Of a stretch of 64,000 nt of DNA, positions 43,301 to 49,970 are shown one piece after another (the stretch's first letter is position 1; every line of letters starts with the position of its first letter). The notes beneath the pieces are model-generated. The model had not been told where the DNA came from and did no database searches. It saw only the letters and a program-made list of their open reading frames with translations. The stretch comes from Glandiceps talaboti (lineage: Eukaryota; Hemichordata; Enteropneusta; Spengelidae): contig NC_135567.1 of NCBI RefSeq assembly GCF_964340395.1, positions 16,438,806 through 16,502,805 of the forward strand. Reading direction: 5' to 3'. The position numbers and the translations under genes were made by a program.

Positions 43301-46300
43301 ATCTTTGCTATTGGCTATTGCATCATGGGAGTCAGCAAAAACAATGTATTCAAGTTGCACAATGAATATTTATGAGAGATCTTTGATGTGGGACATTGCA
43401 TCATGGGAGTCAGCAAAAATAATATATCCAAGTTACACCATGAATATTCATGAGTCCTGAATGCCTATACTATACCAGAGCAAAACAGTCACCATGAATA
43501 TTTAGTGTGTAACTTGAATACATATGCACATGTAGGTAGCACACTTGTCCTGGTGGGGATGGGGGTGGGGGTGGGGGTGACGGTGGAGGGGTTGGGAATT
43601 AGTGACAGAATGGACTACAATATGTAGCATGACAGTTTTATTTCTGGTTCTTGTTCTGCATATCATCTTACAAATATTTGAATAAATTTCCTATCTGCAG
43701 GCCTTGAAGACTGATAATTTTCAAGGACTCTATTTTGAAATGTGAGGTCATTCAACTTCAAGGTCATTATAGGTATGTACATGTACATGTACCTAAATAG
43801 CAAATATTATAACAGAACCATTGTTTAACCCTTTCATGACTGGAAACGAGTTTTAAATCATTTTGGGACCCAAATTATATGAACATTTTCATAGTTATAA
43901 TAATATTACTTCATTACAAAGTAACATTTCTTTAATTCCAGTCTAAAATGAAGCTGATATATGCCAAAAACTTACATAAAAACAAAAATTTTGTTCAAAT
44001 AATTTTGGCGGCAAAGTTTTCAGTACTGAATGGGTTAAGTTTTGTTTACAGAAGTCATGACTTTGATGTTTACTTACAACTTTTAGATTTAGTATTTGAC
44101 ATTTATTTACAGTTAAAATGATGTAGGCTTGGTGTTTCAGTCATGTAACATGACATTTATTACACACCCTCAGACAACTTTTAATGCAAAACAAACAATT
44201 ACATATGTGCTATACACAGTGGAGATGTAGTAGTGAAGTTGATTATTAGTTTGAATATATAAAAAAAATAATTGCAGCCATTAAAATCATCAATTCCTTG
44301 TGTAATGGTTTCTCTAGAAGCCTGCTTTTACTGCACTGTGAAAGAATAGCAATGCTTATCAGTGTTCAATGTGATTGGGTAAACAATCCTGATGTGTTTA
44401 TTGTGTCTCTGTTATTGTTAGTCTAGAGTTGAAGTATGTCTAGCTCTGTGTCAAATCCGTTATGTCCCATGAGTGAAACACCAAACCTATATTATTTTAG
44501 CTGTAATGTCCCATGAGTGAAACACCAAGCCTACATCATTTTAGCTGTAATGTCCCATGAGTGAAACACCATGACTACATCATTTTAGCTGTAGTGTTCC
44601 AGGAGTGAAACACCAAGCCTACATCATTTTAGCTGTTATGTCCCATGAGTGAAACACCAAGCCTACATCATTTTAGCTGTAGTGTTCCAGGAGTGAAACA
44701 CCAAGCCTACATCATTTTAGCTGTAATGTCCCATGAGTGAAACACCAAGCCTACATCATTTTAGCTGTAATGTCCCATGAGTGAAACACCAAACCTACAT
44801 CATTTTAGCTGTAATGTCCCATGAGTGAAACACCAAGCCTACATCATTTTAGCTGTAATGTCCCATGAGTGAAACACCATGACTACATCATTTTAGCTGT
44901 AGTGTTCCAGGAGTGAAACACCAAGCCTACATCATTTTAGCTGTTATGTCCCATGAGTGAAACACCAAGCCTACATCATTTTAGCTGTAGTGTTCCAGGA
45001 GTGAAACACCAAGCCTACATCATTTTAGCTGTAATGTCCCATGAGTGAAACACCAAGCCTACATCATTTTAGCTGTAATGTCCCATGAGTGAAACACCAA
45101 ACCTACATCATTTTAGCTGTAATGTCCCATGAGTGAAACACCAAGCCTACATCATTTTAGCTGTAATGTCCCATGAGTGAAACACCATGACTACATCATT
45201 TTAGCTGTAATGTTCCATGAGTGAAACACCAAGCCTACATCATTTTAGCTGTAATGTCCCATGAGTGAAATACCAAGCCTACATCATTTTAGCTGTAATG
45301 TCCCATGAGTGAAATGTGTGTGTGTGTATACTGGCACCCTGTAGCATAGCGCACAGGATTAGCAGTCGGGAGGTCACGGGTTTGAATCCCACTGGAAACA
45401 GGGGGATTTTTCTGTGACCGACCCAAACCCAGGGTGAGTGTTCTACAGACTCGATGGGTAGGCTGTATCACTTAGCCGTGTCTCACTCACAAGACGAGTG
45501 CGAATTTGGGGGGACTCCTGGAGTAATGACTCGAAATGTCGGGGACGATTACTCACTCGGAGCCCACAGGTGCTATGTTTGCCGGGCCTGGGTGACTCTG
45601 GGATAGCCTGTGGACTGACTGGGAAAGCCTTGCCAGTTACACAACAATGTGATATAGAGCATGTAACATTACCCTGTCATGTAGTAGTCCCAAACCTGAA
45701 TGGATCTCTGTAGCATTATGTACGATTGTGTGTATATGTCTGTGTAACAGAAAATTTCTGGGAGCAATTCTCAACACACACAAAAAAAAAAATAGAAAGG
45801 GAGAAACCTAATAAAAAAAACCTTAAAAAATGATTTAATAAGATAACACTTCCACTGAAATGTTTTTAATATGTTAAGAAACAAAGTGAAATATGTATGT
45901 ATGTAAGAACAACAGGCTGTGTTTACAGTTCTCATGTTTAAGTATACATGGAATTAAGTTTCATTCATTCTGTGGACGATTCTGCCCAATCACAATAAAT
46001 AGAGCAATACCCTGGAATATCTGAACCCTACAAACACCCACGGAGAACCTGATTAAAAAGAAATCTCTCAAAAAAAGGAAATACATTTCCAATGAAATTC
46101 ATTTAATACTTTATGAAATAACTTGAAATATGTACGCCAGAACAACAGACTGAGTTTACACAGTAGAGTATTTCATGTGTAAATGGAATCAAGTCTCAAC
46201 ATTTTTTTTGTTCATGATTCTTCCCCATCATTTAATACTTTATGAAATAACTTGAAATATGTATGCCAGAACAACAGACTGAGTTTACACAGTAGAGTAT

Positions 46301-47758
46301 TTCATGTGTATATGGAATCAAGTCTCAACATTTTTTTGTTGATGATTCTTCCCCATCATTTAATACTTTATGAAATAACTTGAAATATGTATGCCAGAAC
46401 AACAGACTGAGTTTACACAGTAGAGTATTTCATGTGTAAATGGAATCAAGTCTCAACATTTTTTTTGTTGATGATTCTTCCCCATCATTTAATACTTTAT
46501 GAAATAACTTGAAATATGTATGCCAGAACAACAGACTGAGTTTACACAGTAGAGTATTTCATGTGTAAATGGAATCAAGTCTCAACATTTTTTTTGTTGA
46601 TGATCCTTCCCTATCACAATAGACTTCTCTCACAGAGATTATTATTTTTAAAGACTTCATTGCACTGTGTCGCTTTCAAATTTATTAAAAAGTGTGATGT
46701 GCAGAGTTAAATTTTATTTGTATAAAAAAAAAATGAATTCCTTGAAAACGTTTTACTGGAGTGCACATTTCAGGTAAGTTTAGTGAAATAATTATCATTG
46801 ACAATAACAAAATATTGTAATTATATCAGTGCCAAACAATATTTCATATCAAATTTTTAATTCAATATCTTATAGTCGTTTCCATGGCAACAACTGAAGT
46901 ACTACCATCACCTGCATGTTGTCATGGAAACGAAGAAAAACGTACCTTTGAAACTTGTGCACATCTGCAAAGACTGACCACGTCCAGATATGAAAATATC
47001 CTGCGGCAACATTATAACAAAGAAAAATAGTTCCATTAGAGGGGAAAATTTCTATTTTCAATTGAAAGCTTGGTTGAAGTTGAGATAAAAAGGAAATGCA
47101 AATATTCACAGCTGACGTGGGGCAAAATGGCGACAGTTCGTAAAACTTGAATTGAATGTCCCTGAAAATTGAACTGCACACTAGTTCGAAGACGGACACC
47201 TCAAGACGGTGTGTTTCTTACCGTAATGTTAGTTCCTTCGGCAGTTTTTTATTAATAAGGGCTTCATCGTCTCCAAAACTTAAAATCTACAAAGAGAGAG
47301 AGACACGTTAACGTGTGGAAGAATGGAAACAATGGAACAATGAAATGGGTGACTATAGCACGGCTAACACAAAACACAATCAGCAGTACAGTACAGTACA
47401 CATTAAAACCCAAACAAATAACATTACATCGAACACCAAGGTCGGACAACCGCTACCAAAATCAACCCTTGCTCGATAAATTTGATATTAGATATTCATA
47501 GAAGATCAGAAATCTGTGACTTTTGAAATAAATGTGCATGTATTTTTATCTGTGGACGAGTCGCTCCTCGATCAGCTGTGCATATAACCCCCGTATTTTT
47601 ATTTTCGGCGACACTACTAGAAATGTTATTGTGTTGCGACACAGACACGGAGACAAAACCCACGGAAAGTTTCTCCAGTTTACATCAAAAACGACAATTT
47701 TGGTTATAAACACAAACATCCTTACCTCACTTTTACTACGGGCGCTACCGTTCATCAT
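31756..47758 (-). CDS. FBXL20: F-box/LRR protein, FBXL2/FBXL20 orthologue, 14 exons, 434 aa
   Basis: Substrate receptor of an SCF (SKP1-CUL1-F-box) ubiquitin ligase. Exons in coding order: 47758-47726, 47286-47222, 47000-46946, 42593-42519, 40840-40746, 39908-39744, 38441-38315, 37098-37024, 35743-35613, 35039-34979, 34621-34577, 33408-33352, 32777-32565, 31863-31756. All junctions are GT-AG with compatible phases; the total is 1305 nt. F-box at residues about 23-69 (INKKLPKELTLRIFSYLDVV, GWNILALDGSNWQRIDLF). About eleven cysteine-type LRRs follow (VVENISKRCGGF, SWCDQISDNGIEALAKGC, SLSHCELITDEGIRHLG, LDNCPLITDASLEHL). The last exon encodes VHAYFAPVTPPPS and ends CRCCVIV. The final CVIV is a CaaX box, which in FBXL2 is geranylgeranylated and gives membrane attachment. 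Length fits vertebrate FBXL20 (about 436). FBXL2 and FBXL20 cannot be told apart here. Introns are full of minisatellites and MITEs. Confidence 0.96.
31975..32512. repeat. 102 bp minisatellite in FBXL intron 13
   Basis: About five units (GTGCTAACACTAGGCTGG, CACCTCACCAGTATGTG, ACTGGAAGGGTTAATACC) with starts at 31981, 32083, 32185, 32287, 32388 and 32498. A related 99 bp array fills part of intron 6 (38800-39345). Confidence 0.93.
32842..33178. repeat. (CATA)n / (CATC)n / (CA)n compound microsatellite
   Basis: About 335 bp of tetranucleotide and dinucleotide repeats in FBXL intron 12, ending 65 bp upstream, in the direction of transcription, of the acceptor of exon 13. Open frames here are artefacts. 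Confidence 0.97.
33435..33779. mobile_element. Family B foldback MITE, diverged copy
   Basis: TTAAAGTATGGATGAGG...CATCCCATTCACTTTAA, with the palindromic interior partly decayed. TTAA at both ends. It lies in FBXL intron 11. Confidence 0.7.
33826..34445. repeat. 84 bp minisatellite in FBXL intron 11
   Basis: About 7-8 units: CGCTTGACAGGTTTCTGCCA, TGCTGTGTTCTACAAACTAT, AGAGAAAGTATGTTGCTAGC, ACTGTCCTCGCCACTCACG. The GACAGGTTTCTGCC core repeats every 83-86 bp. Confidence 0.94.
35130..35240 (-). pseudogene. Tandem partial duplicates of FBXL exon 9 with splice donor
   Basis: On the minus strand, 35238-35172 reads GTACACACCTCATAGATCAG...TTGCAATGGCAAACTGTTGCC...TTTAA|GTAAGT. This matches the 3' half of exon 9, GTACACACCTCACAGACCAG...GCAATGGCAAATGGTTGCC...CTCAA|GTAAGT, and would still translate as THLIDQSVLAMANCCHGFK (exon 9: THLTDQSLIAMANGCHELK). 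A second, shorter copy, GTACACACCTAACAGACCAG, follows at about 35160-35135. No splice acceptor is seen before them, so they are probably not expressed. Confidence 0.75.
35250..35605. mobile_element. Family F MITE inserted at the exon 9 splice donor
   Basis: Ends AGCCTCGTTTACCCAAACTC and the inverse of ATAGTCTTGGTTACCCAGAC. GACTTACTT stands at both sides (35241-35249 and 35606-35614), consistent with an 8-9 bp target duplication. Read on the minus strand the duplicated target is AAGTAAGTC, the exon 9 splice donor itself. The insertion therefore lies six nucleotides into the intron. Confidence 0.75.
35834..36745. repeat. 58 bp minisatellite in FBXL intron 8
   Basis: About 15 units of TTAGCTGGTTGTACCTCCTA, GCCCTATAGCCTGTTTACTG, CACTGTTGAGATACATCA. 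It is the reverse complement of the array at 1-178, 36 kb away in another gene. Confidence 0.96.
36945..37001. mobile_element. Family B MITE end fragment
   Basis: AAATCCAAAATAAATACCCA...CATCCATATAGCCACTTTTAA matches one end of the family B foldback. Only one arm remains. It lies 22 bp from FBXL exon 8. Confidence 0.6.
37295..37620. mobile_element. Dispersed repeat family E, copy 2
   Basis: Same orientation as the copy at 5838-6225: AGAATAGATGGGGTAGGTAG, GTCCAGTTCAGGTAGTAATG, GCCATTACAGATTGGAAGAA, GGGTTACCAGGAACCAAACA. Within FBXL intron 7. Short frames on both strands come from the repeat. Confidence 0.65.
37795..38225. repeat. Two copies of a T-run/G-run sequence, ~330 bp apart
   Basis: ACTTTCATTTTTCTGGGTAA, TCATACATTTTTT, long T and G runs, then ATAACAAAAAAAG...GCACCAA occurs at about 37799-37905 and 38129-38205. 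G runs of 14-19 bases occur in both. This makes a C-rich stretch on the transcribed-sense strand of FBXL intron 7. Confidence 0.75.
38800..39345. repeat. 99 bp minisatellite in FBXL intron 6
   Basis: About five units with GTGCTAACACTAGGCTG at 38869, 38968, 39067, 39167 and 39266. Clearly related to the 102 bp array in intron 13 of the same gene (31975-32512). Confidence 0.93.
39360..39672 (-). mobile_element. tRNA-derived SINE
   Basis: The minus-strand head (39672 downwards) has a Pol III A box-like GGGCAAATGGTTAAAGTGACC near 39656-39637 and a B box GGTTCGAGTCCCG at 39615-39603, spaced as in a tRNA. A non-tRNA body follows (AAGTCCTTGGGCAAGATTTG...). The tRNA fold is imperfect, so this is a SINE rather than a tRNA gene. 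In FBXL intron 6. Confidence 0.65.
40133..40510. repeat. (GTAT)n / (GT)n / (GTCT)n microsatellite
   Basis: About 375 bp of mixed tetra- and dinucleotide repeats in FBXL intron 5. Overlapping open frames on both strands are artefacts. Confidence 0.97.
41276..41552. mobile_element. hAT-like MITE (family C), copy 2
   Basis: Starts CAGGGGTGAACAAATC and ends GATTTGTTCACTTCTG. About 90 percent identical by eye to 29976-30233. In FBXL intron 4. Confidence 0.75.
42158..42540 (-). repeat. 55 bp minisatellite made of FBXL exon 4 end plus splice donor
   Basis: Seven copies of a unit that, on the minus strand, reads ATAGATCTATTTGCATTCCA, AATAGATATAGAG|GTATGT, AGACGGCTATATCACA. The copy nearest exon 4 is the real exon end (junction after 42519). 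Donor-containing CTACATACCT starts lie at 42172, 42236, 42291, 42346, 42401, 42456 and 42511, a period of 55 bp apart from the first. Each copy keeps the GAG|GTATGT donor. Confidence 0.92.
42895..43186. mobile_element. Family B foldback MITE, copy in FBXL intron 3
   Basis: TTAAAGTGGCCATATGGATG to CATCCATATGGCCACTTTAA, with an interior closely matching 18901-19253 but with one arm shortened after GGATGA. TTAA at both ends. Confidence 0.8.
43556..43600 (+). other. G-run cluster (possible G-quadruplex)
   Basis: GGGGATGGGGGTGGGGGTGG and following GGGGGTGACGGTGGAGGGG: at least five G runs of three or more within 45 bp. On the template side of FBXL intron 3 transcription. Structure is inferred. 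Confidence 0.5.
43825..44038. mobile_element. piggyBac-type MITE, 206 bp, TTAA-flanked
   Basis: TTAA at 43825-43828 and 44035-44038. Inner ends CCCTTTCATGACTG and CAGTACTGAATGGG form imperfect inverted repeats. Non-coding. The CCCTTT start matches the full piggyBac at 9672, but the rest differs, so mobilisation by that element is only possible. Confidence 0.7.
44455..45315. repeat. 44 bp minisatellite with 308 bp higher-order period
   Basis: About 19 units of TGTAATGTCCCATGAGTGAA, ACACCAAGCCTACATCATTT, TAGC. Variant units (CCATGACTACATC; GTGTTCCAGGAGTG) recur in the same order: CATGACTA occurs near 44570, 44878 and 45186, exactly 308 bp (seven units) apart. In FBXL intron 3. Confidence 0.92.
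45330..45770 (+). mobile_element. tRNA-derived SINE
   Basis: Head TGGCACCCTGTAGCATAGCG with an A box-like TAGCATAGCGCA (45342-45353) and a B box GGGTTTGAATCCC (45378-45390). A body without coding capacity follows (GGGTGAGTGTTCTACAGACT, ACTCCTGGAGTAATGACTCG). The end is roughly placed. In FBXL intron 3, antisense to the gene. Confidence 0.7.
45815..46620. repeat. ~126 bp minisatellite, four good units plus degenerate lead
   Basis: Units near 46101, 46230, 46357 and 46484 share TTTAATACTTTATGAAATAA, CTTGAAATATGTATGCCAGA, ACAACAGACTGAGTTTACAC. A diverged earlier unit covers 45830-46010. In FBXL intron 3. Confidence 0.9.
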
Positions 47759-47923
47759 TTTGACGGCTGGATCCGTACAACAAATTATCTAAAATGCCCG
47801 ACATAGGAAAAAATTCGCGATGAAAATAAAAACATGGAGGAGAAGACTCACATGCCGGATGTTAACTCGTCGCTGATTGGTTAATTTTTAATTGTCTCTT
47901 CAAGGCCGATTTACCGTTTCCAT
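47759..47923 (-). promoter_or_regulatory. FBXL 5' flank / probable promoter
   Basis: Sequence just upstream of the FBXL start codon. It contains an inverted CCAAT (GATTGG at about 47875) and several CpG. The direct repeat at 47924 begins immediately beyond. No TATA box is evident. Confidence 0.35.
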
Positions 47924-48496
47924 GAACTTGCATACATGCACAAAAGAGAGAAGTAATTTGAGTACATTTTGATTTAGCGCTGTACTAAATAAAGGTATTT
48001 TTAACAAAATACGGAAGAAAAACTTAAACTTTACTTCGTCATCGGTTGTGCGACCTAACCAATAGAAACATCTCTACTATGTGGGCGGATCAGCTGACTA
48101 CTGTACAGGGCAACCTAATGTTTAGCTGTGACGTCATTTTTGCGGGAAATCCTTGCATGGGATAAGGTTTTGCAAGTGAGAGCAATATTTATTTTGCAGC
48201 CATGAGAAAATATCTCCCCATAAAGTGCGCACGCTAATGCATTTCTTGCAAAGTGACGCGGTGACTGATGACCGACTGAACTATTAGCGGTGCGTTTTAT
48301 CAATAGCGCCCCCAACAGATCAATACGTTTATTTTGACAACTGAAACCTCGGGATTATATTTATTCGATGTGTACGTTTTTTCTGGTTTGTTATATTTCA
48401 CTCCATCGTTGGGGGCGTTATTCAACGTACAGTGTGAGAACCATCATTCCTCCGATTTCTTGGTGGTGTGTTTACAGCTAAATAAAGGAGGGTGGC
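47924..48496. repeat. Dispersed direct repeat, copy 1
   Basis: About 570 bp (TGAACTTGCATACATG ... TAAATAAAGGAGGGTGGCA), repeated with about 90-95 percent identity at 54008-54604 and in part at 54692-54930. It includes GTGGGCGGATCAGCTGACTA and TTATCAATAGCGCCCCCAAC. The copies bracket HEPN gene 2. Confidence 0.85.
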
Positions 48497-48553
48497 ACTC
48501 AATATTTTGGGTACATTTGCTGTTCATGTTACGCTTAATATATTTCTAATTAC

Positions 48554-48740
48554 TTAAAGTGGCCGAATGAGGATTAGTATTTAGTTTGTAATTTTAATTC
48601 ATAAAACAATATCATCATGGTTTTCTACTTAAATCAATGTGAACAACAAAGGTCAAGTTTGCGTTTGTAACTCAGTAAATTTAATTGCAAAACATTACTG
48701 AATGTGCAAAATCTTCTATTCAACGTACAAAAACAAACTT
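48554..48740. mobile_element. Family B MITE, truncated copy
   Basis: TTAAAGTGGCCGAATGAGGA, TTCATAAAACAATATCATCA and AACAAACTTTTTACA follow the left half of the family; the right arm is missing. Confidence 0.6.
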
Positions 48741-48837
48741 TTTACAACCAAGTATCTAGGGAAAACCTGCGTTCTCCGGTAGATCTAGTCAAACTGAACG
48801 ACACTCTTCTTACAGCATGTTGAATTTAAACAAATCC

Positions 48838-48908
48838 TGAAAGGGTTCAAACCACGACCACAGTGGTAAGAGGCAAGTGGTTTAACCAATCGGCCACTGA
48901 CTATCCCA
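48838..48908 (-). mobile_element. tRNA-like SINE head fragment
   Basis: The minus strand reads GTGGGATAGTCAGTGGCCGA, TTGGTTAAACCACTTGCC ..., GGTTTGAACCC (B box near 48853-48843). tRNA-like spacing of A and B boxes, but no cloverleaf that I can close. Confidence 0.5.
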
Positions 48909-49033
48909 CGTAGCTATATATGTACCTAGATGGTTCGGTATATCACTTAATCTGATTGAAATGTTATGTAATAATAATACAGCTCAATTATCTTATCTTT
49001 ATTTCCTTTGTAATTGTATAATATTATCGTGTT

Positions 49034-49207
49034 TTGTTTGTGTGTTTGTCTGTCTGCCTGTCTGTCAGTCTGTCTGTCTGTCTGTCTGTCTGTCATTTGG
49101 CCATATACCATATGAATGTATGTATGCATGTATGTATGTATGTATGTATGTATGTATGTATGTATGTATGTATGTACATGTATGTACAGTATGTATGTAT
49201 GCATGCC

Positions 49208-49263
<56 letters not shown>

Positions 49264-49265
49264 CA
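49034..49265. repeat. (GTCT)n / (GTAT)n microsatellite
   Basis: Three blocks: GTCT (49048-49093), GTAT (49116-49200) and GTCT (49207-49262). Frames crossing it are artefacts. Confidence 0.97.
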
Positions 49266-49970
49266 TCCCTACGTCAGTCTGTCTCTGTCTCTTTGTTTGT
49301 TATTTTTGTGTTCGTTGTTTGTTTTCCTGTTGAGGTAGGGGTTTGTAGCTCAGTAGTGATCACCTTTCCTACTTCGACAACAATATAGAAAACGTACGAC
49401 AGTGGACAAAGAAATAACGGTAAATGAAGAAATCGAGCCGTGTCTCTACATGAGATTTTATTAAAAACGGATTTTGTAATGGCATTTTCTTATTTTCAAT
49501 TTCAATTTTGTTCCTTGTAATGGTTAGACTAGAAAAAATCAAAACAATCTCAACATTAAAATGCATAATTAAAAGCATGCATTGCCAATTGACTATTTTC
49601 TTTGAGTAGACACTTCCTTTCACGTATACTGGCCCGGCCGAGTGCCAATTATGTAGCTTAGGAAACCATTGCTTTATATTGGCACAATAGATATATGCAA
49701 GAAAAGGCTACGCCGCAAGGATATTGAAATTATAACAATAGAGAGCCGGTTATTCATTATCCATACAGGTGTGGCGGACGTGTTATAATCCCGCCATTGG
49801 ATCTTGGTTACATTATCAGCAATTCCAGTTGTATATATGTCATTTTACAAAGTTATGGAATTTGTGTAGTCTTCAAGAACAGACACGAAGGAGAAATTGC
49901 GTGACAGGAAGACTTAAAACTGCAAGTTGTCCCTCCCAGACGGAATTTGTTGAGACAAACGAAGAACAAG

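Noticed and set aside
44455-45315. 44 bp repeats as a possible CRISPR array
   Set aside because: There are no unique spacers; units are head-to-tail minisatellite copies in a eukaryotic intron.
45332-45405. tRNA gene on the plus strand
   Set aside because: Same reasoning: tRNA-derived SINE head without a proper acceptor stem.
48115-48315. A 65-66 aa minus-strand frame (MGALLIKRTANSSVGH...) preserved in three copies of a dispersed repeat
   Set aside because: The copies are so similar that any frame would be preserved; no start context, domain or excess of silent changes.
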